Positions 1 through 6,069 of a stretch of 9,122 nt of DNA are shown here, one piece after another; positions within the stretch are counted from its first letter, which is position 1; every line of letters starts with the position of its first letter. Source of the DNA: CAYXFZ01 sp964464385. Lineage in GTDB: Bacteria; Planctomycetota; UBA1135. Location of the stretch: the NCBI GenBank assembly GCA_964464385.1, contig CAYXFZ010000089.1, positions 1 to 9,122 on the forward strand, read 5' to 3'. Under the pieces are notes generated by a model. That model had not been told where the DNA came from, searched no databases, and saw only the letters and a program-made list of their open reading frames with translations. Both the position numbers and the translations under genes were made by a program.

Positions 1-1
1 G

Positions 2-1270
2 GAAGAAGCCGCCAACCACGCCAAAGAAGCCGGTGTTCCGGTCATTGTCGCCATCAATAAAGTGGATGTTCCCGGCGCAAACCCGGACAAGGTCAAGGCC
101 GAACTGGCCAACCTTGGCCTCCAATCCGAGGAATGGGGTGGTACCACTGGCATGGTGGAAACCTCCGCCCTCCGAGGAACGGGTATTGAGGACCTTCTCG
201 AACGCGTCATTCTGGAAGCCGAAGTGCTCGAGCTCAAAGCCCATCCCAAGAGCCAAGCCACAGGCATTGTCTTGGAGGCTCTTGTTTCCGAGGGCCGCGG
301 CAAAGTTACCCACGTCCTCGTTCAAAACGGCACACTCAAGGCCGGAGATGCCGTGCTTTGCGGCAGTTCCCACGGCAAAGTGCGCCGTCTTTATAACCAA
401 GACGGCAAGGTCGTGAAAGCTGCGGGGCCCTCCACTCCAGTCCAGCTCCTGGGTCTCAACACCTTGCCAGAAGCAGCGGATCTCTTCTTTGTCGTGCGTG
501 ACCAGAAGGCCGCCAAGGAAGTCTCCGAAAAACGAGCCCTACTGGAACGCGAGGCCGAACTGGCCCGAAGCTCGGTCTCCGAAGAGCAATTCATGGAACA
601 GATTGAAGAGTCCAGGCGCGAAAACATCCGCTTGGTCGTCAAGGCCGATGTTGGCGGCACCTTGGAAGTCCTCAAGAGTTCCCTGCAAAGTTACTCCAAC
701 GAAGATGTGTCGGTCAGCTTTGTGCACACCGGAGTCGGCGCCATCACCGAAACCGACGTGTCTCTTGCCACCACTGCTGGGGCCATTGTCATCGGTTTCA
801 ATGTGGCTCCGGACTCCAAAGCCCGCAAATCTGCGGAACAACAGCACATCAAAATCCTGCGTTATTCCGTCATCTATGAATTGACGGAGGAAATTGAGCG
901 CATGGTTTTGGGCAAGATGGGTCCGGAAATCATCGAAGAGGTTTCCGGCAAGGCGGAAGTTTTGCAACTGTTCCGGTCCTCCCGGTGGGGTTCGATCGCC
1001 GGTTGTTCCGTGGTGGAAGGAGTCATCCGCAACTCCAGCCACATCCGCATCATTCGTGACGAAAAAGTTTTACACACAGGCACGGTGGACTCCCTTCGCC
1101 ATGTCAAGGACGATGTCCGCGAAGTCAAGGGCGGGAGTGAATGCGGAATCAAGGTTTCCGGATTCGACGAGGTTGAGGTCGGGGACATTTTCGAGGCCTT
1201 TGATCGCCGCGAGATCCTGCCGACTTCCATCCCCGACGCTTCACCCGAAACTGCCTCTACCGGAGATTGA
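2..1270 (+). CDS. infB: Translation initiation factor IF-2, 3' part (5' end outside window)
   Basis: IF-2 is the GTPase that brings initiator fMet-tRNA to the 30S subunit and promotes 50S joining. The frame is open from base 2 and 422 C-terminal residues are visible. The fragment begins inside the G domain: the guanine-specificity motif NKVD is at fragment residues 19-22 and the G5-like ETSAL at about 53-57. Domain II, a beta barrel, follows at about 86-165 (GRGKVTHVLVQNGTLKAGD). Domain III is at about 205-300 (VVKADVGGTLE, then IGFNVAPD). The C-terminal fMet-tRNA-binding domain IV runs from about 315 to the end (GSIAGC, IRIIRD, SLRHVKDDVREV, ECGIKVSGF). The Walker A part of the G domain and the variable N-terminus lie off the left edge. 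The gene ends in TGA directly against the rbfA start, the usual infB-rbfA order. I see no break or missing motif in the visible part. Confidence 0.97.
   Translation, partial: EEAANHAKEAGVPVIVAINKVDVPGANPDKVKAELANLGLQSEEWGGTTGMVETSALRGTGIEDLLERVILEAEVLELKAHPKSQATGIVLEALVSEGRGKVTHVLVQNGTLKAGDAVLCGSSHGKVRRLYNQDGKVVKAAGPSTPVQLLGLNTLPEAADLFFVVRDQKAAKEVSEKRALLEREAELARSSVSEEQFMEQIEESRRENIRLVVKADVGGTLEVLKSSLQSYSNEDVSVSFVHTGVGAITETDVSLATTAGAIVIGFNVAPDSKARKSAEQQHIKILRYSVIYELTEEIERMVLGKMGPEIIEEVSGKAEVLQLFRSSRWGSIAGCSVVEGVIRNSSHIRIIRDEKVLHTGTVDSLRHVKDDVREVKGGSECGIKVSGFDEVEVGDIFEAFDRREILPTSIPDASPETASTGD
1262..1265 (+). promoter_or_regulatory. Ribosome binding site of rbfA
   Basis: GGAG lies five bases before the GTG at 1271, inside the last codons of infB. 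It supports GTG 1271 as the rbfA start and suggests that the two genes are translated from one message. Confidence 0.6.
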
Positions 1271-1639
1271 GTGGCTTCCCTGCGGCGCCGCCGACAAATC
1301 GCCCGTCGGATTCAAGAGCGATTGGCAAAGATCTTTCTGCATGAAATGAAGGATCCTCGGGCCGACTTTCTCACTATCACGGGAGTCGAGTTGAATCACG
1401 ACCTCACCGTAGCCACGGTGCAATGGTCCCTTTTGGATTCCAGCCATCGGGCTCGAGTTGAGGGCATGATTCGCCACGCTGCGGGCTTTCTGCGAACTGA
1501 GGTGGCCCAGGAAATTCAGATCAAGACCGCCCCGAAACTGGACTTTCATTACGACGAATCCAGCGAATGCATGGCCCGAATCGAAGCTCTCCTGAGTGGA
1601 GACGCGCCGGCACCGAGTGCCGATTCAGACGAGGACTGA
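1271..1639 (+). CDS. rbfA: 30S ribosome-binding factor A
   Basis: RbfA is a small KH-fold protein that binds the immature 30S subunit near the 5' end of 16S rRNA and aids late maturation and cold adaptation. The 122-residue length is normal for the family. Typical signatures are visible: a basic N-terminal helix (residues 4-20), MKDPRADFLTITGVEL (about 26-41), the kinked-helix AAGFLR element with its Ala-x-Gly (about 69-74), and a C-terminal PKLDFHYDES stretch followed by a conserved helix. The last dozen residues are acidic and probably disordered. The start is GTG, placed directly after the infB stop with a GGAG ribosome binding site, so expression is likely coupled to infB. In many bacteria truB or another translation gene follows, but here the next gene is cysS on the opposite strand. 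Confidence 0.95.
   Translation: MASLRRRRQIARRIQERLAKIFLHEMKDPRADFLTITGVELNHDLTVATVQWSLLDSSHRARVEGMIRHAAGFLRTEVAQEIQIKTAPKLDFHYDESSECMARIEALLSGDAPAPSADSDED
1608..1622 (+). other. Perfect 6-bp inverted repeat at the rbfA 3' end
   Basis: CGGCAC and GTGCCG flank a three-base loop (CGA) inside the last codons of rbfA, about 15 bases before its stop. It could fold as a tight GC-rich hairpin in RNA from either strand. No T-run follows in either direction, so it is not a standard intrinsic terminator. It may be chance in GC-rich coding sequence. Confidence 0.25.
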
Positions 1640-1647
1640 AGCGGGTA

Positions 1648-3063
1648 TCAGCCCGAGCGGTGCCAACGCGCCCCACCGGCGGAATCTTCGATCACGATAC
1701 CGGCGGCCTGCAATTGATCTCGAATGGTGTCGGCGGCCGAAAAATTCCGCTCACGACGAGCTTCCTCGCGACGCTCCACGAGGGCGTCTATTTCAGAATC
1801 TTGCAGAGTCGAGGAGGAAACCGTCGGTGCAAAAAGGCCCAGAACGGAATCCACATCCTCCACCAAAAAGAACAGGGCGGCGGCGGCGGCCGCGGGATCC
1901 AGTTCGCCTTGGAGAAAGGCAGAACGAAGGTCGAAAACGGCAGCCAAGGCGCCAGAGGTATTGAGATCCTCGGCCATGGCCGCAAGCCAAGTGTGGCGAA
2001 AGCGGGCAATGCTCTCAAGATCGGGTGTGGCGTCACCGGCAGCCGCAGCCAACCGACCGCGGAAATCCAGGAGATTGAGCCGCGCTTCTCGAGCACTCTG
2101 CAGGGCATCCCAAGTGAAATTGAGAGATCCTCGATAATGTGCCTTCAGAACAAAGAAGCGGAAATCCAGAGGATCGAAGCCACGCTCTCGCAAATCATCC
2201 AAGTTCCAAACATTGCCTAGCGACTTGGACATCTTGCCGCCATCCACGCGTAAAAACCGAGTGTGCATCCAGAGGTTTACGAACGAGCTGTTTGTTGCAC
2301 TTTCCGATTGGGCGATTTCGCATTCGTGATGAGGAAAAACGTTGTCCTCGCCGCCGGTGTGTATGTCGAAGGACTCCCCTAAATACTTCATGGCCATGGC
2401 CGAACATTCGATATGCCAACCCGGAAAACCATCGGGGCCAAAACAAGTCTCCCATTTCATGATGTGCTGGGGATCTGCTTTCCACAGAGCAAAGTCTGCC
2501 GGATGTTGTTTCTCGGGGTTGACTTCTAGGCGGGCACCGGCCTCCAGCTCGGAGATCTTGTTGCCGGAAAGGTGTCCATAGTTGGCAAAAGAACGAACCT
2601 TGAAATAAACATTCTCCCCCACCTGATAGGCATGGCCACTCTCCAATAATCGCTCAATCAAAGCGACCATTTCGGGAATATGATCCGAGGCTCGGGGATA
2701 GTGGTGGGCGGGAAGAATTGCCAATCCATCTAAGTCGGTGAAAAAGGCAGCCGAGACCTTTTCCACAATCACCCGGGGATCGGTCTTCTCGCGCCGAGCC
2801 TGCGCCTCCAATTTGTCTTCACCTTCGTCGGCATCGTTCAGCAAATGGCCCACATCCGTCAAGTTCATGACCTGCAATGTGCGGTGTCCATTGGCCTCGA
2901 GCCAGCGCCGTAAGAGGTCGGCGAATAGAAAAGCACGGTAATTCCCGATGTGGGGTCGTTGATAGACCGTGGGTCCGCAGTGATACATGCGGACCGCCTC
3001 GGCATCGAGGGGCACGAAGGTCTCGATCTGCCGGGTCAGGGTATTCCAGAAGCGGAGCTTCAA
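1648..3063 (-). CDS. cysS: Cysteinyl-tRNA synthetase
   Basis: Class I aminoacyl-tRNA synthetase that activates cysteine with ATP and loads it on tRNA-Cys in the cytoplasm. The 471-residue length is normal. Visible motifs: YHCGPTVY with zinc ligand C29, the HIGH-type signature PHIGN at 37-41, GWHIEC with zinc ligand C220, FPHHE with H245 and E249 at the spacing of the other two zinc ligands, and KMSKS at 277-281. The helical DALR-type domain follows, and the C-terminus has the family's FSAADTIRDQLQAAGI pattern at about 441-455. The start is TTG (3063-3061): the next in-frame codon set upstream reaches a TAG only 15 bases away, and the N-terminus KLRFWNTLT fits the family. No strong Shine-Dalgarno is seen, so translation may depend on coupling to the kinase-like gene 12 bases upstream. 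A run of alanines (391-396) comes from a short GGC repeat at 1876-1890. Confidence 0.97.
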   Translation of the reverse strand: MKLRFWNTLTRQIETFVPLDAEAVRMYHCGPTVYQRPHIGNYRAFLFADLLRRWLEANGHRTLQVMNLTDVGHLLNDADEGEDKLEAQARREKTDPRVIVEKVSAAFFTDLDGLAILPAHHYPRASDHIPEMVALIERLLESGHAYQVGENVYFKVRSFANYGHLSGNKISELEAGARLEVNPEKQHPADFALWKADPQHIMKWETCFGPDGFPGWHIECSAMAMKYLGESFDIHTGGEDNVFPHHECEIAQSESATNSSFVNLWMHTRFLRVDGGKMSKSLGNVWNLDDLRERGFDPLDFRFFVLKAHYRGSLNFTWDALQSAREARLNLLDFRGRLAAAAGDATPDLESIARFRHTWLAAMAEDLNTSGALAAVFDLRSAFLQGELDPAAAAAALFFLVEDVDSVLGLFAPTVSSSTLQDSEIDALVERREEARRERNFSAADTIRDQLQAAGIVIEDSAGGARWHRSG

Positions 3064-3075
3064 GATGACCGAATT

Positions 3076-3753
3076 CTAACCGCTTGCAGGAGTGGAAGTC
3101 CCCTTGGAGTGCTTGCGAAAATACCGATCAAAACGACGGCGGCGAGCATGGCGCTCCAACCGATCCAGCGGGCGGCCCAAAAGACGAGCATCGGCAAGAT
3201 CCAAAATCCAGCAACGCTCCTCTTGGGCCTGCCAGAGCAGATTGGCAGGGTGGAGATCGGGAGCCCAAAGACCGAAATCGAACAGACGATCCAACAGGGC
3301 TTGTCCCGCGGCCAAGGCAGCTGGATCCTGGCGGGCATCGAACACCGTCTGACAATGGGGAACTTCGGCCGTCACCAAATGGTGATTCCAAGCTCCAGAC
3401 CGGCGCCCAGCGTAGGCCAGCAGGACCTTCGGCGTGAGAATCCCGGAAACCCGCAGAGTTTCCGAAAGCAAGATTTCATCCTGCAGACGGCGTGGCGTCA
3501 AAAAGCGGGGTCCCAAGACCGGACCGAGCAGACCCCCATGCAAATTCCGGCGCCAAACGCCAGGTCGGCCACCGCAATCCACTCTCTGCACGCCTCCTCG
3601 TCCCCCATCCAAGGGCCCACAAACGGAGGCTTCCAGGAGATTTTCCCCCTCCTCAAGCCACTCCTTGGCAGAGGACGTCCATTCCAGCCCTCGGCGCATC
3701 CATAGCCGAGCGCCCGGCCGTTGCTGAAAGGAAAAGAGGGCCAAGTCTTTCAT
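3076..3753 (-). CDS. LPS core kinase-like protein (Kdo/WaaP family)
   Basis: This is a 225-residue protein of the lipopolysaccharide kinase (Kdo/WaaP) family, which phosphorylates Kdo or heptose of the inner core on the cytoplasmic side of the inner membrane. The glycine-rich loop is GGRGGVQRV (50-58). It is followed by the family's WRR..HGGLLG element (67-77; usually LRHYxRGGL) and by an SETLRVSGILTPKV stretch (97-110) like the usual GLPVP region. The catalytic loop is APDLHPANLL (164-173) with D166 and N171. The metal-binding DFG-like strand is ILDLADARLL (183-192), and the C-terminus is strongly basic. The usual histidine of the HxD loop is alanine here. ATG 3753 is chosen because the frame upstream overlaps the divergent glycosyltransferase gene. 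TTG at 3771-3769 is an alternative, since the purine run touches the ATG without a spacer. Heptose kinase activity is possible; the exact sugar cannot be told. Confidence 0.72.
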   Translation of the reverse strand: MKDLALFSFQQRPGARLWMRRGLEWTSSAKEWLEEGENLLEASVCGPLDGGRGGVQRVDCGGRPGVWRRNLHGGLLGPVLGPRFLTPRRLQDEILLSETLRVSGILTPKVLLAYAGRRSGAWNHHLVTAEVPHCQTVFDARQDPAALAAGQALLDRLFDFGLWAPDLHPANLLWQAQEERCWILDLADARLLGRPLDRLERHARRRRFDRYFRKHSKGTSTPASG

Positions 3754-3789
3754 CTCCCCCCATTGTCCCAACCCTGCTAGGTTTCCGCC
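3754..3789. promoter_or_regulatory. Divergent intergenic region between kinase-like and GT9 genes
   Basis: Only 36 bases separate the two divergent starts, too few for two complete promoters. I find no convincing -10/-35 pair here on either strand, so the promoters probably lie inside the opposite coding regions. A weak ribosome binding site (TAGG, with AGG at 3779-3781) sits eight bases before the glycosyltransferase ATG. A run of six C (3756-3761) gives a G-run just before the kinase ATG. Confidence 0.35.
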
Positions 3790-4827
3790 ATGCCTGCGGC
3801 GAAACCCCCTCCGAAGCGGCCCCGCATACTCTTGGTGCGACTGAGCGCCCTTGGAGATGTGGTGTTTGCCCTGCCGGCCCTCAAGGCTCTCAGGCGGGCC
3901 CTCCCTGAGGCGCAACTCGAGTGGCTAACAGAGGATCGGCACGCTGGCCTTCTTCGAAATCACCCCGATCTGGACGGATTGCGCCTTTTCCCCAGGCGCA
4001 AAGGTGCTTGGTCCAGTTTTCGGCATTTGCTCGGCCTCCGCCAGAGCGGCCCATGGGATGCGGTGTTGGATTTCCAAGGCAACCTCAAGAGTGGCCTGCA
4101 CCTCTGTTTTTTGCGGTCCCCACTCAAGGTCGGTTTTGCTGCCCCGGTTGGGCGGGAAGGAGCCCACCGCTTCCTCCACCAAAAGGTGGTCGTGGATCCT
4201 CACACTCCTCGGGCTCTCCGGGATTGGGCTCTGGTGCAACGTCTGAGCGAGCTTTGGTCCTTCTCCCTGCCGGATCCCGCTTCTCTGCTACGCCAAGCGG
4301 ATCCTTGGCCGGTGGAGTCCGGACCGGGCTTGGCAAGTGGAGTAGGACCCTTGGTTCTCCTGCACTCCAGCACCACCCACTATGGACGGGACAAGGCCTG
4401 GCCCGACTCCTCTTGGCAAGCCCTTTCTCGCGGCCTGAACGAGCGTGGTGCGCTCGTTCTCTGGCTGTGGACGCCAACGGAAAAGACTCGAGTTGCCGAA
4501 CTGGTAACGAAAGGGAACGGGATCTTGGCACCGGCCACTCCAGAACTGGAATCCCTCATGGGGCTCTGTGACGAAGCTAGCTTGGTCATTGGCACCGACA
4601 GTGGCCCGCTGCATTTGGCGGCCCGTCGGGGCACGTCCGTGCTTGGACTCTTCGGGCCAACGAACCCGGCCATTTATGGGCCCGTCGGTCCCCGCGTGCG
4701 GGTCTTGAGTTCCTTGACTCCAGAAGCAGCACCCCCCCGCCGTACACGGCATGAACCCTCACACCTCATGGCCGCCTTGACCCCGGAACTTGTGTTGGAC
4801 ACGGCCATCAAACTCCTGCGTCTCTAG
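3790..4827 (+). CDS. Glycosyltransferase family 9, ADP-heptose:LPS heptosyltransferase-like
   Basis: GT9 (GT-B fold) enzymes transfer L-glycero-D-manno-heptose from ADP-heptose to Kdo or to the first heptose of the LPS inner core, at the inner face of the cytoplasmic membrane. The 345-residue length is normal. The N-terminal Rossmann half opens with RILLVRLSALGDVVFALPAL (12-31), the classic acceptor-side motif with D23. DAVLDFQGNLKSG (90-102) matches the conserved second element. The C-terminal nucleotide-sugar half has VLLHSSTTHYGRDKAWP (189-205) and IGTDSGPLHLAARRG (267-281), followed by LGLFGPTNP (285-293). ATG 3790 is certain because an in-frame TAG lies four codons upstream. The RLSALGDV wording recalls heptosyltransferase I (WaaC) as much as II (WaaF), so no symbol is given. 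The neighbouring Kdo-kinase-like gene supports an LPS core role. A run of seven C (4732-4738) encodes part of a Pro-Pro pair near the C-terminus. Confidence 0.85.
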   Translation: MPAAKPPPKRPRILLVRLSALGDVVFALPALKALRRALPEAQLEWLTEDRHAGLLRNHPDLDGLRLFPRRKGAWSSFRHLLGLRQSGPWDAVLDFQGNLKSGLHLCFLRSPLKVGFAAPVGREGAHRFLHQKVVVDPHTPRALRDWALVQRLSELWSFSLPDPASLLRQADPWPVESGPGLASGVGPLVLLHSSTTHYGRDKAWPDSSWQALSRGLNERGALVLWLWTPTEKTRVAELVTKGNGILAPATPELESLMGLCDEASLVIGTDSGPLHLAARRGTSVLGLFGPTNPAIYGPVGPRVRVLSSLTPEAAPPRRTRHEPSHLMAALTPELVLDTAIKLLRL

Positions 4828-4851
4828 GCTCAGTAGCCGACGGGCTCTGGA

Positions 4852-6069
4852 TCAGGATCCGGCCTCAGCCAGCAAGAGCAATCCATCGGAAACCTGGGCC
4901 TCAATCCGGAAAGGTGCCATCAATCCCGCTTGCAGAGGCAAATGGCTGGACCGCTCTCCGACAATCACTTCCAGCACCCCATTTCGAATTCGGAGAGTTG
5001 CGACAAGAGCTTGGCCAAGTGGTGCGCCCGCCACCTCGCCTCGCAAAGGCAGGGAATCCAGCACGCCAAGTTCCTCCAAGGACACGGAACTACCCCCGCG
5101 ACGTCCCAATCGACTGCGCACCCCAGAATTTCCGGCACCGCGCAGAAAAATCCCGGCCTCGGGTCGGCCACTCAGCCCCAGTCGCGCACGGAGACGCAGA
5201 GCATCTCCGTTCCAGGCTTCTCGCACGGTCACAACAACACTCCGCCCGGGGTAGGCTGCCAGGAGCATGGGCTGGGTGGTCGAGGGGGGATCGAAATCAC
5301 GCCCCGCTACCAAGGGCCACGAACTGGGATGGAGAGAAGTCATTTGCAACCAATCCCGTACGGTCCAATTCTCCAAACCCAGCCAAGGTGTGCGGCCAGA
5401 TTGGGTCAGTGCCCACTCCACCTGAAGGCGCCAGACCTGGAGCCGAGTGTCCGCATCCAGGGTGCTCACCACCTTCGCCAAGGAATCCTCTGCCCGGTGC
5501 CCCTCCAAGCAGAAACGAGCCCACCCACTCTCTGACCAAGGTGGAGGCAAAGTGCCGGCCAAGGATTCGGCCAAACCCTCTTGGAACCAAAGGGGGGCTT
5601 GGCCAAGAGTCCGAGAGTCCAAGGCCAAAAGATGAGCGATTTCATGACGCAGGGTTTGCAACCAAGTCGCCGGAGGATGGCGGCGTTGGATCAGCGCGTT
5701 GTCGGCACGAGGCAGGGGAACCGAGGCCAAACGCGCCTGCAAAAAAGTGCGGGCCACGGCCGGATCACCGGAAAAACCCCTCTCCAAAAAATAAACCGCG
5801 GCAGCTTGCGGATCTCGAAACACGTGGAGGCGAAGGGACGGGTAGGAAACAGCCTGGACAGGCCAACGGGACAGGGCATGCCATTCCTGCTCTGTTTTGG
5901 CAATGGCTTGGTGGATGGCAGGCGTCCAAGACGCGAGTTCTGGCGGCAACTGCACTTGGATGCGGCCAACTTGTGCCACGAGAGGGCCCTCTTCGAGGCC
6001 AGGATGGGCACAAGCGGACACCACCAAGCCGAGACCGAAAGCCTGAAATCCGCCCACGATGCGCTTCAC
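4852..6069 (-). CDS. Predicted lipoprotein with HExxH zinc metallopeptidase motif (peptidase MA-like)
   Basis: A 405-residue protein with an N-terminal lipoprotein signal. A basic MKR start is followed by a hydrophobic stretch and the lipobox VSAC with the lipidated cysteine at residue 20. Alanine at +2 suggests sorting to the outer membrane. The gluzincin-type active site is LRHEIAHLL (140-148) with H142, E143 and H146. The likely third zinc ligand is in WFQEGLAE (161-168), probably E164. This layout resembles the peptidase MA-like family. Residues from about 258 to 405 look beta-rich, with alternating hydrophobics and many Gly, and were not recognised; a lectin/LamG-like sandwich is only a guess. 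The start is GTG 6069, overlapping the lon stop as GTGA. The frame stays open 29 codons further into lon, but that version would bury the signal peptide. It is the last gene of the gltP-like/lon operon and its substrate is unknown. Confidence 0.75.
   Translation of the reverse strand: MKRIVGGFQAFGLGLVVSACAHPGLEEGPLVAQVGRIQVQLPPELASWTPAIHQAIAKTEQEWHALSRWPVQAVSYPSLRLHVFRDPQAAAVYFLERGFSGDPAVARTFLQARLASVPLPRADNALIQRRHPPATWLQTLRHEIAHLLALDSRTLGQAPLWFQEGLAESLAGTLPPPWSESGWARFCLEGHRAEDSLAKVVSTLDADTRLQVWRLQVEWALTQSGRTPWLGLENWTVRDWLQMTSLHPSSWPLVAGRDFDPPSTTQPMLLAAYPGRSVVVTVREAWNGDALRLRARLGLSGRPEAGIFLRGAGNSGVRSRLGRRGGSSVSLEELGVLDSLPLRGEVAGAPLGQALVATLRIRNGVLEVIVGERSSHLPLQAGLMAPFRIEAQVSDGLLLLAEAGS
6066..6069 (-). 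promoter_or_regulatory. Translational coupling overlap GTGA (lon stop / lipoprotein start)
   Basis: On the minus strand the GTG start of the lipoprotein gene and the TGA stop of lon share four bases. No good Shine-Dalgarno precedes the GTG, so initiation probably depends on ribosomes finishing lon. Confidence 0.7.

Noticed and set aside
1876..1890. (GGC)5 triplet repeat
   Set aside because: It encodes alanines in a helical part of CysRS and stays in frame; too short to treat as a functional repeat.
2950..3705. 251-codon open frame on the plus strand across the cysS/kinase junction
   Set aside because: It lies opposite two genes with clear motifs, has biased low-information composition and no ribosome binding site.
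3754..3915. 54-codon N-terminal extension of the kinase-like frame
   Set aside because: It lies antisense to the well-conserved N-terminus of the GT9 gene and adds no domain; the Kdo-kinase fold needs only the 225 residues from 3753.
4732..4738. C7 run in the LPS glycosyltransferase gene as a phase-variation switch
   Set aside because: Runs of six G or C occur elsewhere in the window (5284-5289, 5592-5597, 3756-3761), so seven is not striking. A slip would change only the last 30 or so residues.
4828..4851. Possible terminator between the convergent GT9 and lipoprotein genes
   Set aside because: Only a 4-bp AGCC/GGCT stem (4835-4846) is present, with no T-run on either strand.
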